64,000 nucleotides of DNA from Patiria miniata (taxonomy: Eukaryota > Echinodermata > Asteroidea > Valvatida > Asterinidae): positions 7,533,598 through 7,597,597 of the forward strand of contig NW_024037070.1 of assembly GCF_015706575.1 (NCBI RefSeq), given 5' to 3'. The notes beneath the pieces were generated by a model, which saw only the letters and a program-made list of their open reading frames with translations, did no database searches and was not told where the DNA came from. Of this stretch, positions 31,216 through 43,665 are shown one piece after another (the first letter of the stretch is position 1; each line of letters opens with the position of its first letter). The position numbers and the translations under genes are program-made.

Positions 31216-34200
31216 GTAAGAGGCATGGCAGGGAAGAGAATTGATTTTACTCTCTGTGACTGTTCAGACAAGCAGGAGGACTAAAAGCGTATTATATTTT
31301 GTAAACCCTCACTGAATTACTCAAAACATCGTGCATACAGATTATGAATCCAATCTGATGAAGTTAGCTTACACATGAAATGTTTAAACCATCGGCATGC
31401 TGCTGTATGCTGCATGTAGGGACGCAAGTGTGAATCTGACATTCTTGCAGGAAGTTTGATGGATACACACATGAATGGTGCCTATGTTTCACATGTTTTG
31501 CCTGACAATTAAGTATGGAGGACCTTCGTACATCCCTGTTTATACATACATGCCGACAGGTCAATGTCAATGAATTATAAAACTAGCTCTGCTTGATTTA
31601 TACAGTTATACATGCCTTGAGAAAAAAAATGTGGCTCTATCCATGGACATCAAAATTTCAATAATCCCACAAAGTTTCTGCAGCAATGCAAAAACAAATA
31701 ACTAGGATCTGTAATGCATAGCAACAGTTTCAAGCGGTCTTCAAGATACCTGAGAAAAATCTGCAAGACACGATGAAAAAGCGTTACTCTTTTAAACCGT
31801 AGCCGATACCGTCAACTTGCCGGCATGCCGTTTCAAGGGGGACAAAAGTCAATTTCATGTTTAATATGAAAAATTATTTAAATTACAAGTAATATGAAAT
31901 AACTTTTCTCGTGCAGCTTCTTTACTGCGGAGGGCACATAAATCATCTATTAATCAAACCTTTGAAACCACCTGCAATAAACTTACAAGCAAAAAGGCCA
32001 AAACCCAAGCATTTTCTGGAAAAAAGATAGATCCTTGGAATACACAGACAGTATTTCAAATCAACATTTGACCCAGTCATACCGTTCAGTGTTACTAATT
32101 TTCCTCAATTTCTTTGAACAATTATACTCACATTTCATCAATTTCTTTTGTTGGCCAATAAGAAAATATTAAATTATGTACAAGTACACCCAACATAACA
32201 TACGGCACAATGATGTGCACTCCCCCACAAAGAGTGAGGTCGCTTTTGTATTTATGGTGAAACCCTATTGTAACACCAAACCTCACATTTCTCCTCAAAT
32301 TATTCGCTTTTCTCACGTGAGAAAACGACTTCAGGCACCAAGATAACTTTCTAATGTGTTCATCTTAAAGCAAAATTCATAGTTTTCATTTCAATTTTGG
32401 AGGACACAGAACAAAACAACCACTGAGGTATATTGAAACGTTCAATTATTCAAGTCACATAAATACAAAAAGAAAAAAAAAATTTTCCTCTCAAAATTTT
32501 TACTGATCCACAAACATAACTTTAGGATCGAAACAAAAACCAAAACAATGAAAATATAATTTAACGGCTATCATCTGGCCAATAACATCAGGGCGCACAC
32601 ACAGCAACGTTTTAACTTTCCATATTTTTTTTCAATTTACACAATTTTCAAGTTCTTTTTCCAGACATTTTCTATTTTTGGTGTAGCAGGTCAAATTTCT
32701 AAAGCCCACTGAAATAATAAACAAAAAAAGCTCAACAGGGCTGACTCAACTTTTAGGAACCATGACTTCTCTCGCGTAAACTTCTATACCTTTATATTAC
32801 ATGTATACAGTACCGAAACTTATATTTATTTGGCACAGCCAAATATAACCAAAGGAGTTTATAATATACATGAATGTAAATGAAAGAAATACACACAGCT
32901 TATTCTGGTTTATGAGGTCAAAGTTAATTCACTGGATAAGGCTTTTTTTTTTGTTCGACATCTTGGATAAAAGTATCTTTTTAATGCCTAAACCTTCTTT
33001 CAATTCCTCATATCTGATATCAGTTTTGCTTCACTGTCCTTTTTCTTTACAAGAAGTTTTCTGAAGCAATTTTTGTTTATTAATGATCAGCTATTTTTAA
33101 ATTACCCTCGATTCCAAAGTTAACATTGGAAGCAGAATTGAGAAACAACTTAGAAAACCAATAGTTGGCAAAATCTGAGCAAGTTATCATAAGTATAATT
33201 GTTACAATATTTGTAAAGAGTATTGGATATACAGCACAACCCTTCTAGACCGTTCTCCCTAGAAACCTGCAGCCTAACAGCATGAAACAGATTCTGAAAT
33301 GTCAAACGCTGAAGACCAGGTCTCTAAAATGACTGTTTCTTGTATTCGATACAACACTTGGTGGTGAACACCGCTCTTAGTGCATGCTCGAGTGCCACTG
33401 TGACACACCACTCTTTTTCACTGAAAAGATGCACAACTCACTATAATATCGGAAGAACGGCTCCCACGTGAGAAGAATTTTACTTGACAGTTCTACTAGT
33501 TGAACAGTGTCCACAAACTACATGTAGCTACTAGCCAATCCTGATGTAAAACTGATCAAATTCAAGTGGCAAGTTTTATTTGACTGCATCAACCGAGGTA
33601 TGCAATAAAGCAGAGATCAACGGGTATCAACAATGTAGCGACCAGCTCGTCAGACTTGAGTGTACAGGCATCTACCTTGATTCAACTTTCTGAATGGCCA
33701 ATAAATTGCAAATTAACTTATTGCTGCTTCATGTAGAAATTCATGTAGAAATGATAAGCGCCAATCAAGAAATTAGTGGTTCTGCTGCTGCGATGAACAT
33801 CTATTTCAGCTTTTCTATTTTTCCATTAAACATTTTATAAAATTAAGTATACGATACTTTTCTTTATCAACCTTTTCTTCTATTCCGTACAAAGTAATTC
33901 ATTTACTTCCATATAAGAAAGAACACTACCATAAGGCATCAAAAATCACCGTCCCAATTTCTCTGAGTTTTTATACCGGCCAACTACACAGCATAGATGG
34001 TACACTCACACTGCCTCGCCTAGTCTCAACTGTACAGCACCAGGTATTTTGTACATAACACGGCCCGCCTTACGTTCGAGGCCTGGCAATAAATACATCA
34101 ACAAAACAAAGAAAAGAAGAAAGAAAAAAACCCAAAATGTCACACATTAGGATTAAAGGCTCACATTCCTGGGCTGGTGGTGTGCCTCCATCATGTCCTT

Positions 34201-34237
34201 TGGTATTTACTCGCTACGTTTACTTGGCTGGATATCT

Positions 34238-37200
34238 CTATGCTGTGGCCTCGGCGGTTTTCTCCGTCTTCACTGTTACAGTCTGAAATTAAAATGTGAC
34301 TTTTTAAATATTGTCTCAAGGAATGAATACAAAACAGACATTTGCAATGTGGATGACTTTCGCAGTTAAAATAGTTGATCTTCTTCAGTTTTGAAGGGCT
34401 TGGTGAATTAACCCACCCCGGTAGAATCGTGTTAGAATCGCGTCAACGCAGCTTGTGAAATATTGTCCAATTACATGAAATACAAAATGGACGCGGAACG
34501 CGCAACATCTGAGACAAACAAAACTTAGCGTGCATAGGGTTGTCTAAAAGGCGTGGCCAACCTTCAAACGGCGATAGGTCAATTGAAGAGTTATAGAGTG
34601 TCAAAATGGTCGTGTTTAGCATTCAAAAGTCGGTCACAATTTGTCCATTAAGTCTGCATACGGAGGATATTAGCCATGAGGCTACTGATGGTGCAGGCTC
34701 TAGGTAATAAACCAGGTCTCCAAGTAATTAAAGTGCAAGGCTGTGCTCCTGTATAACGTCTAAGCACTAGTCATTGATAGTTTTGAAGCAAAATATTTGT
34801 GTAAACTAAAATGTACTTAGAGGAATACACCCTCTTGAGATAGGTGTTCCAAATTCCCTCTGAAGAAAAAAAAAGCATGTGGAGAGACTCAGGTGAATCC
34901 AAATGACTTTGGTTTCAGACAGCAGAACTTTTCTTCATTTAAACCACTGTAATAGTTGATTGTTCAACATATCAAGTCCTGCTTTTTTTCAAAAGTCGGA
35001 CTGACTTCAGATCTTAGGTACAGTTTGGTTGGTATGGCGGTGTTGTGGAAAAGATGTGAAATGGGTTTTACATCATTACCTCAGCTTTTTGCTGGCTATC
35101 GAGGGGGTAATCGTTCCAGCCTTGTGATTTCCATCCACCCCGACTACGGTTGCTCCGATAGGAGCGCCCGCCGCCTCTCCCCTGGCCACGCCCTCCCTGG
35201 TAGTTGCTGCCCCGGTAACCACCGCGGTAGTAACCACCGCGATAACCCCCACGGCCACGGTTGCGGGCGTACGCAATGCCAAATGTCTCGCAGTTCATCT
35301 TACGTTCTTCCTTCCAGTTGGGGCGTTGCCTGAAAAAAAAAAATTTCAATAAATGGAAATCACCGAAAATGACAGGCTGCATACAACCCTTCATTCCTCC
35401 CCTAAGCACTGTTATTAACCCTAACCCCCTAGGCTCTTGCACTAGAAAGTATACCAAACCTAACAAATTTCAACAGCTGCATACAGGTCTGTAAGCACTG
35501 GTACTAAAACTGCCAAACTCCAACAGGCCTTGTACGGGGAACAGTACTAAACCTGCCAAACTCCAACTGTTGGAGTATGATTGACTTGGTATGGATGGGC
35601 CTATGCATTGTCGAGTGATTGGATAGGGATGGTACCAAACCTAACAAAATAAAGCAATATGTACATGGACATTTGACCACAAGCTGTGCTGAGGACCGTG
35701 GGTGAGCATACCCACGAAGAAATGCCAGTGAACTCCAACGTGTTCACAAATCTCATGCCCTTCTGCCCCGAACCTCACAAAATTCAACAGGGTCTCCCTG
35801 GGCCTTTGGTACCCAGTCAATCAAAGTCCAACACCAACTGGCCAGTGTTCGGTACCAACCCTGCCAAAATCAAGCAAAACCCGCTGTTGGAGCTTGATGG
35901 GCTCAGGGTTGTTAGGGTTAATAATGGACAATACTGTCAAATAATCTAGCAAAGTTTAAGCACATTTTTCAATGAACTAGAGTTCTGCATTGAGGCTTAC
36001 CCTGACAGATTCAACTAGTGTAACAGGTGTTAAAAAGTTTGTGAGACCTTATTGCATTGCACGGTCATAATCTAAACATAAAATGACAATTCTGAGACAA
36101 TAGGAACTAATCCCACTGAACAATGCAACTGTTGGATTCTGTGGATCCTGCCACTGACTTTGAAAGCGTTTGGCATTCGGACATTTGACCTCATGGATCT
36201 TGTTACACAGGGCAGGCTTCACATTTAGACAACTGTTCGGAGAAGTGGACTCTTGATGTTTTTACCTGAATTTTGAGTTATAAAGGAAAAGTTTACACAC
36301 ATGCATGGTGCTAATACGGTATTTACAATTATAAAACGCCCCCACGGAATTAGGTTATTGCAGGAGGAATAGGCCTTAGACCTAAAGACATCACTCTTTG
36401 TTTACATGTGTGCTTTCCTATGAGAGCCAGTTGGGACGCGTGATGTTGCTAAGTCTTGAGTCTATTACATCCATGGATGGTTAGAGCTAATGACGGGAAC
36501 CACACCGTGTATACGATCCAGACGCAGGTCAAGATTAAGCCACAAAGTCTACTTCCAAACCAACCTTGGCAGTAAAATAGTGGTCAACTCACCCCCTGTT
36601 GACCGAGTCACATGAAATGTTGTCAAAGAAGGACTTGTTTGAATCATAGTAGACGGCTTCCTCCTCTTCAGGGGCGTCACTTGGCTGTGTTTCATTGCCG
36701 GAATCCTCGGTCCCTTTCACGACATCTCCGTTTACCGTAGCTACATGGTGTCAGATACAAAGAAATGCATCGGTGAGTTGTGAAAAGTCCGCTATAACAA
36801 CACTTATTGGCACAAGCACATGTATACCGCAAAGAACAAGACCATTTTGAACGTTAAGCCTAATCCCCCAAATAGTTCCCCAGAACAACCCTGCAAAATC
36901 CAACAGAGTCTGACGGCAGTTTCCTGCTCAATCCAACACAGTCCCACACAATCCAACTTGCCAAGTTGTTGGTTACCTGAACATATAAAATGACTGGCAT
37001 GCTCAATCAACAGAATCCAACTGTGCCTTATTTTTCTGTTTGCTGCTGGATCCAACAGAGTCCAACATGGCGTTATTAATCAGTACCCAACAGAATCCCA
37101 CTCTGAATGTTTTCAGTTGCCTGCTGATTCCAACAGGTTTCAACAGGACTAGATACAAGGGGTTTACTGCTCAATCCAACAGGACCCAGCAGGAATGTAA

Positions 37201-40200
37201 ATTAGTTGGATCATATTGGATTGGGCAGGGTTAGGCAATTACTAATTCAGTCCTGAAATGGCTCTGCTTTATTCCATCTACTCTAATTCTTGTCTAAAGC
37301 AAACTTTAGGGTGACAGCTGAATTGGTTAAAATCTTACCTTTCCCAACTTACTAATACAAGCTCTTTTGTGGGTGGGGAGGAGTAGAACATGAGGAACAA
37401 ATTTTTAATTTTTTTTACAACCCTCTCCTTGGTGAAACCAATCCTGTACCACATATGGCTTAAAAACACTTTGCGCGATCAGTTGGAGAAGCTGCTTTTT
37501 TCTGCCTTGCTCATTTGAGACGGCGGCAAAGTTTGGTTTAAACAGGCCAGAAGCAATATAATAAAATGTAGAAAGATTACAGTAAACCAAAGACTCGGAT
37601 GTGTACTTACATCCATCGATCTTTAACTTCTCTTTGAACTCTTCCACCAAGGTGTTCTTGTCGAACTGAGCTGCCGTGAAGTCAAAGTCGTTGCCCACTT
37701 TCTCCTTGACTACAGGTGAGCGGGGGCCGCGACCTCTACCCCGTCTGTTTTGAAATCCTAGAGGAAAAAAAAGGACGACAAAGTCTCTGTACAATTATAT
37801 GAATCCTGGCAAAATCCAGAAAGCTATCCAAGCAGTCAAAATCAATCGAGTTTCTGTTTCCAACAGTTGAGTTCTCCTGTAAACATGAAGCAGGATTGAC
37901 CTTTCGTCTGTTGATGGAATTTGACTAGTAGCAGTGCCTACATGAAATATGATCTGAGTGTTGGTGAATAGCCTGTGTATTAGTTATGAGAGTTAAAAGG
38001 AGCAACATAACTGCCAATTCTAAGACACTGAACAATGTAACTTTTGGGTCCAGTGATAGCTGGCAGGCTAAGATTCTGAGATTCTTTGGCCTTGGGCTAG
38101 TTAACCATAGATCTTTACAGTGAACAGGGTTTTCAATTTGACACTGTGTCGAGTATTGTTGCAATGAGCAGGGTTATGATTCAAGATATTTAGGGGATTA
38201 TGGTTACAGTTCTATTTGAAGAGCATGCCACTCCTCTATAGTCTATCAATGGGAAACATTCCTTCAAATAATGCAGTATGAGCAGTCCTTCTGACTTGAG
38301 ACGTGCGATTGCACCCCCACGCCATCGCACGCCTAAAAGCTTCCCGAGAAGTGCGAATAGTCACACGCCTGAATCCCTCTGTACGGCACACCTTGCCATA
38401 GATTTACGGCATAATTAAACTTCATTATACATAATTTGTGAAAAAAAAGTACGTTGGTGAAGAGAAAATGGCTTTACTGTAAAACAAGATGAATATGATT
38501 AAAAAACCCTGATTGTTAAGTCCCCGCTTGGACCACAGAATCACACGCTGGAAAAATCACACGTCTACAAAAATCCAGGTGTGCCTTTTTCCACACACCT
38601 GTGATTTTCAAATCAGAAGGACTATATGAGGTCTTGTGATTCAAATCAAAGCAGACGTTTGTGTGTGTGACAATGGGTTTTCAGTCAGCACCAATCTACC
38701 TTGCCAGTTCTGTTGTCTGGAACCCTGTTGTGAGCCTCGTCCTCCCTTGTCTCTATCGCCTCTGTCTCCTCGCTCCTGTCGCTCCCCTCTCTCTGGGTGT
38801 TCCCCTCTGCCGTCCCTGTTGCTGTCCGGCGCCGTCTTCCTCTCCTTGTTCTCCTGTCTCGGGACCTCCTTGCGCTGGCCAGCCTTCTCCTCCCGGGAGC
38901 CCCGGCGGCGCGGCTGTTGCGTTCGCTGGGGCAGTCCCTGGTCCTCCTTGTTGGGCCTCTGGGTCTGGGATTTCTCGGCGGCGGGGGCAGGGGGCTTGGC
39001 CGGGGCCTTGGAGTCCTTCTGGGGGCTGACAGGGCCTGAGGCCTGCACACCTTGTTCCATTGTTGGGGAGCGGCGGGTCATGGGTGGCGGTGTGGCACGA
39101 CCTTTAGGGCAAATATTTAAAATAAAATAAATATTATAAACAGGTTTCTGACATGTTTTGGTATGACTGAGGATACAACATGCACATTTAAATTGAACCT
39201 TTTCGCACAATCTTTATCATAATTCAAACTCAGATTTTTTTTTAATATGAAAAAGCATTTCAGAGCCAAGCTCGAAGTGTTCTAAACTTGTGACACTGTG
39301 TTATTGCATGGTGTCTGATTTACATGTAAGCAAATGTGAGAAGTTCAAAAAAGGTTTGGTGTTTATACAGTATTGATTCACTTTTTTGTTTCATTTTATT
39401 TTTGAAATTTAAAGTAATGCCAAAGGAGTGTGAGCCTACCTAAGCCTGGTGGTGGGTGACTTGCCTGTCCCCACATCTGACCAGGCATCACCCCACTGCC
39501 AACATGGCCAAACTGATTGTAAGACATGCCGCTGTAGTTGCCGTACTGTCCCTGGGTGCCGCTGAATGGAGGCCCTTGTTGTTGGAACCCAGAGGAAGAG
39601 CTTCGGACGGACCCTGAATGCTACAAACACCACACAGAGGGGATAACAGTTATGACACTGAAGCCTCTGTAGGATATTACATGTAGTACACGAGACAACC
39701 TGGATTTTTTAAGGTCACAGAACTAGGATCCTACTGGATTTTTCAATTGTTTACATCACGTTAATGCTGATGAGCGCATGCTCAAAATGACATAAACAAT
39801 TGTAAAGGACCGTTGTGTTTGCTGCCACCACACGTCTCAAACGTCTCCCAATGTCAAACATCAAAATGTGTAGTACATCCATGTATAACCCTTCAAAGCC
39901 CTTCAGTGTTTTGGAGGGTCCACACAGTACCATTCTGATTCTTGGTTTTAGTGATGGAAAACTTAGAAGGGTTTTGAAGGGTTAAAGACTTGGAAGGTTA
40001 ACCCTAACCCTCCTTAATCCTCAAAAGTCCTCCAGGCAGTTTTGGAGTTTTTTTGAGGATTGAGGAAGAATGCAACACACAATTTTGGAGGGCTGTGGAG
40101 GATTGAGGGCACACGGACATTCAGTACCAGTTGATTTTGGTGGATGGAGGATGAATAGTGTTTGAAGAGGAGGATTTGGAGGATTGAGGATGAATGCATT

Positions 40201-43200
40201 TTGCGAGGCAGGACTGTCTGAGGATTTTGAAGGATTGAGGCAGTGGGTATCCTTCATTTGAACATGAGTGCAAAGTTTTGGAGGATTTTGAAGGATTGAG
40301 GATGGTTCCTAGCAATTCACTCACTTCTTTCTTTGCATATGAAACATGTGGACAATCAACTAGACCCCGCTTCACATAATGGAACTAGACCCTAATGGCT
40401 AAAGTGGACCCGATACATGTACTGTACTTTGCCATGCTTGGCCAACAACAAAATAAATAACACACACCATCACCACTGTGTGGAATTCATAATATGGGCA
40501 TGATGTTTTCTGTCAGCACGTGCCACAGGCTCTGATGTAGGCATCCCAGAGACATTGTGCAGCTCAAAATGTGAACGACAAAGAACTTCAACTTACTACC
40601 TGTAGTACAGCGGGGTCCTGGGCAATGTGGCTACATTGTTTGGGCAGTTCACAGACATGGAGGTCTTTGATGTCCCCCGCCTTGAATATGATAAGGCTGT
40701 AGATTTCATCTCCTGGAGGCACATGTCTGAGTGCATCTCGACCCTCTGTACCAAAGGATCTCACTGAAAAGTGCAAAAAACGTAAAGAGACAAAAAAAAG
40801 TTTGTTTGATTCTAAAAAAATGTCCAAGTAATGCATGTATTGGATTCCCGATTATTTAAATGTCTGGGGGAAAAACTTGATTTAACCCTAACCTACATGT
40901 GACTGAATCCATCAAAATCCACCCCCCCCCCCCGTTTCGGGGGATTTCGGTGGATTCAGGATACCTCCATATTGAACAAACTGGGGGATTTTGATGAATT
41001 CAGGACTGGAAGCCTAGCGGAACTGCTGGATTTTGATGGATTTAGGATACCTCTATTTTGAGCTGTTGGGGGACTTTGATGGATTCAGGATATCAATTTT
41101 TTATGCCACCATGTTATCCTGAATCCGCCAGAATCCATCAAGACTATTGCTGGTGGTCTTTGGCGGATTCAGGATACCTCCAGTATCTACACTGGGGGAT
41201 TCTGATGGACTCAGGATACCAGCATTTTTTTGCATGACAAAATTGGTGGATTTGGGTGGATTCAGGATACTTTCTAGTAAAAAAGCCCCAGGCACAAACA
41301 AACATGTCGAGTAGCTGTAAACGAGACAGATGAAGCCATTTCTCATCGGGGGAATTCCCTTGTATGCAACACTTCCACGGGTGGAAGTGGAGCTCAGTAA
41401 AGACCACATTTTATGACATCACATGTTGAGCACATTATGCGTAGAGCCATGCAATATAATATGTGTTTGCCAATGAGCAAAATTTTCCCACGAATATTTT
41501 CAATGAGCACATTTTGGGGTTCACAAGTTGAACAGAAAAGTCCTAAACTGAACAGTGTCTTCCTGAAATGACATCACAGCAACAGCGCTCTCAGTTGTCC
41601 AGTAAAGCATGGAACATTTTTAAATGTTTAAACTCCAACTCCCTAGGCATTTTCATAAGATGCAGCCTCAATCCTCCAAAATCATCTGCTATTTCTTGAA
41701 TATGGTCCTTATTCGGTATTAAAAATAATATTTATCAACATTAAATATTTTTACAAAATCGAGGCAAGTTTTTATTACTTTTTGTGGCAATTTTTTGAAG
41801 CTTTCGTTTCACAAATGGAAATAGGCTGGCTGAAATTCGCATAAATACCCCTAGCCCGACTGCGTCTGGCCGTACAGTACTATCGCAAGCTCTGTAGTAC
41901 GGCCAGACGCCCGATGCTTCCAAAAAGACTGAATTTTTTTGGCCGCCGATGTAGCGATTTTGCTACATCTTTCGATCGCGATTATCTTTTCATCCAGGAC
42001 ACAAATTTCCAAAGTTAAGGTTCGTAGTCGTAGAGCAACTCATACCTTTTCGAAAAAAACGTTCTTTGGTCTCAATATTTTCATCCATCTGGCCACAAGA
42101 CGAATTTCAGTCATCAGATTCCACAAATATCGTCCCCCATGCGATCCCCCATGCGATTTCAAAATGGCGGCCGCGCTGTAATGTATGCATTAGGCGAGCG
42201 CGCTTGGGTAAGATAATGAATATGCATCATAGTTTATGACGTATGTCGGACACTCAGCGCGGCTGGCCATACAAACACGAGGTCATGAACTAAATAATGC
42301 ATATTCATTATCTTGCCCAAGCGCACTCGCATAATGCATACATTACAGCGCGGCCGCCATTTTGAAATCGCATGGGGGACGATATTTGTGGAATCTGATG
42401 ACTGAAATTCGTCTTGTGGCCAGATGGATGAAAATATTGAGACCAAAGAATGTTTTTTTCGAAAAGGTATGAGTTGCTCTACGACTACGAACCTTAACTT
42501 TGGAAATTTGTGTCCTGGATGAAAAGATAATCGCGATCGAAAGATGTAGCAAAATCGCTACATCGGCGGCCAAAAAAATTCAGTCTTTTTGGAAGCATCG
42601 GGCGTCTGGCCGTACTACAGAGCTTGCGATAGTACTGTACGGCCAGACGCAGTCGGGCTAAAATACCCCAATCAATCAGAACAAAAAATTGGAAAAAAGT
42701 TGCAACCTGATGCCACTTTTTTTCAACTTTGGCAAAGCACACCGCGGCTGTTGCCTGTCATTCCAAAATCTTTGGCGCTCTGTGAAGTACCCGCATGCAA
42801 TATGCGGCTGCGGATGAAGAGCGCACACAAGAGGGCGCGCTTAAACTAATCAGAGGGCTTCAAAGATTTTGGAATGACAGGCAACAGCCGCGGTGCGCTT
42901 TGCCAAAGTTGACACACGCTCAGTAGATGATTAAAGCTCTTGTCTGGTTCCATGACCCCAATGGCCTTTTGACTATAATTAGGGCGGCCGAGAAACAGTC
43001 TGGCCTCGGACTAAAGTAACACTACTGTACTGACTAAGTCTTTCCCAAGTCGCTGTCAAAAGCCTGAGTCATGTGAGTGTTGTGTTTTGTTGTGAAAGTC
43101 GCGAATTTTATACACACTGAGAACATTGTGTAAAGCCCGTCATGGGCCTAACTAAAATGTTGCACAACATGGATTGTAACACAGCTTTTTATCTAACAAA

Positions 43201-43411
43201 ACCATTTGAATGAATGATTTGTTGAAAAACTTGAAAGAACTCAATTCAGCCAACAAATACAACAATCACCCTGACAATGCATTTTCTCACCTTCTGCTAA
43301 AGTCACCGTGGATTCCTCAGGATTAATGGAATGCAAAAGACCCTCATATCGAATTCTAGCTTGCGAAATGAGGCTAATTTTACTCCCTAAATACGGCCCA
43401 CTTTCCGACAT
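34238..43411 (-). CDS. LSM14: LSM14 (RAP55/Scd6) mRNP protein, 8 exons
   Basis: An RNA-associated protein of P-bodies that binds the helicase DDX6 and translation-repression factors. Exons, 5' to 3': 43411-43291, 40763-40600, 39620-39440, 39101-38700, 37757-37611, 36740-36593, 35329-35080, 34282-34238; GT-AG borders, 485 residues, near the size of human LSM14A (463). Residues 1-80 form the divergent Sm fold ([20 protein letters not shown], then RSFGTEGR and [15 protein letters not shown]). Residues about 96-290 are low complexity, first Gln/Gly/Ser then Lys/Arg/Glu-rich. The FDF box is at 314-316 ([11 protein letters not shown]), the FFD box near 369-382 ([14 protein letters not shown]) and the TFG box at 403-405 (NCETFG). 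A Gly/Arg/Tyr-rich RGG tail follows. The last exon codes only 14 residues. Invertebrates usually have one gene for vertebrate LSM14A and LSM14B, so no letter is assigned. Introns are rich in hairpin elements. Confidence 0.95.
35415..35921. repeat. TTAACCCTAAC-family element, CCAAACTCCAAC subfamily
   Basis: Left end TTAACCCTAACCCCCTAGG and right end GTTGTTAGGGTTAA. GGTACTAAAACTGCCAAACT, GTACTAAACCTGCCAAACTC, GGTACCAAACCTAACAAA and GGTACCAACCCTGCCAAAA repeat inside, with reverse-orientation words TGTTGGAGTATGATTGACTT and TGTTGGAGCTTGATGG. LSM14 intron 6. Confidence 0.7.
36853..37236. repeat. TTAACCCTAAC-family element, AATCCAACAGAGTCC subfamily
   Basis: Ends are TTAAGCCTAATCCCCC and GGGCAGGGTTAGGCAA. 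The interior repeats AATCCAACAGAGTC, ATCCAACAGAGTCCAACA, CAACAGAATCC and AATCCAACAGGACC at intervals of a few tens of bases, with inverse words GTTGGATCATATTGGATTGG at the right end. LSM14 intron 5. Confidence 0.7.
37828..37975. repeat. Dispersed repeat, relative of 30845-31078
   Basis: CAGTCAAAATCAATCGAGT, AGCAGGATTGACC and TTTGACTAGTAGCAGTGCC in the order seen at 30845-31078. LSM14 intron 4. Confidence 0.6.
38284..38625. mobile_element. MITE-like element in LSM14 intron 4
   Basis: AGTCCTTCTGACTTGA at the left and TCAAATCAGAAGGACT at the right are inverted. The flanks GTATGAGC and ATATGAGG agree in six of eight bases, which could be a decayed 8-bp target duplication of hAT type. The interior has CACACG-rich words. 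Confidence 0.6.
39886..39984. repeat. Miniature TAACCCTT-ended element
   Basis: TAACCCTTCAAAGCCCTTC pairs with GAAGGGTTTTGAAGGGTTAA. Under 100 bp, immediately beside the larger element at 39998. LSM14 intron 2. Confidence 0.65.
39998..40316. repeat. TTAACCCTAAC-family element, GGAGGATT subfamily
   Basis: Left end TTAACCCTAACCCTCC with CTTAATCCTCAAAAGTCCTC, answered by TTTTGAGGATTGAGG, GGAGGATTTGGAGGATTGAG, GAGGATTTTGAAGGATTGAG and a last copy near 40300. The right end GGTTCCTAG lacks the usual GGGTTAA. LSM14 intron 2. Confidence 0.7.
40882..41279. repeat. TTAACCCTAAC-family element, GGTGGATTCAGGATAC subfamily
   Basis: Left end TTTAACCCTAACC. Words such as GGTGGATTCAGGATACC, TTTTGATGGATTTAGGATAC, TTTGATGGATTCAGGATA and GGCGGATTCAGGATACC repeat about every 60 bases; inverse words GAATCCATCAAAATCCACC and TCCTGAATCCGCCAGAATCC pair with them. 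The right-hand terminal word is missing. LSM14 intron 1. Confidence 0.7.
41630..41706 (-). repeat. Fragment of the 216-617 element, reversed
   Basis: AACTCCCTAGGCATTTT, CAGCCTCAATCCTCCAAAAT and TATTTCTTGAATATGGTCC are the reverse complement of the right part of the 216-617 and 10466-10811 copies. LSM14 intron 1. Confidence 0.7.
41852..42660. mobile_element. Long-TIR foldback transposon with 9-bp target duplication
   Basis: An inverted repeat with arms of about 370 bp that look nearly identical, centred on about 42259. The ends are TAGCCCGACTGCGTCTGG and CCAGACGCAGTCGGGCTA. AAATACCCC occurs directly on both sides (41843-41851 and 42661-42669), a 9-bp target duplication as made by Mutator-like (MULE) transposases. 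Each arm starts with its own small hairpin (GCGTCTGGCCGTAC against GTACGGCCAGACGC). No transposase; the matching open frames in the two arms are a symmetry artefact. LSM14 intron 1. Confidence 0.88.
42724..42911. mobile_element. Small foldback element, 50-bp arms
   Basis: CAACTTTGGCAAAGCACACC and GGTGCGCTTTGCCAAAGTTG pair with one mismatch, and the pairing continues through GGCTGTTGCCTGTCATTCC and its inverse. It lies 55 bases beyond the target duplication of the 41852-42660 element. Confidence 0.85.
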
Positions 43412-43665
43412 GATGGTGCTTGTTCTTCAAAGGCGCTAAGTTGAAGATGATGGTGGATTTTCAGGTGCCACTTCTTCAACTTCACTCTGTCAAATCCGCA
43501 TCGAAAATGGCGCAGTCAACGCTGGGCATTGTGGGAGATATGAGTACTGGTATGCACGTCCAAGGCAACGACATTATCATGCATTATAAATTTGGAACCA
43601 GTGATACCATGTACGTTGTTTTTGTTTTGGGGTGTTTTTTTTAGGGGCGGTGGGGATGGTGGGGT

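Larger units (their letters stand above)
29436..34237. other. Convergent EXOSC4/LSM14 intergenic and 3' UTR region
   Basis: Follows the EXOSC4 stop and runs to the LSM14 stop on the other strand. 29436-30200 probably includes the EXOSC4 3' UTR. 31216-34237 is AT-rich and without recognised exons or element ends; part of it is likely the LSM14 3' UTR. It contains the dispersed repeat at 30845-31078 and the TTAA element at 31079-31215. Confidence 0.5.

Noticed and set aside
38636-39130. A 164-codon Pro/Leu/Ser-rich plus-strand frame.
   Set aside because: It is the antisense shadow of the GC-rich LSM14 exon 4, which has family similarity and correct splice borders.
41939-42573. Two nearly identical frames ([15 protein letters not shown] type) on opposite strands.
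   Set aside because: They are the same sequence in the two arms of the inverted repeat at 41852-42660; symmetry explains the duplication.
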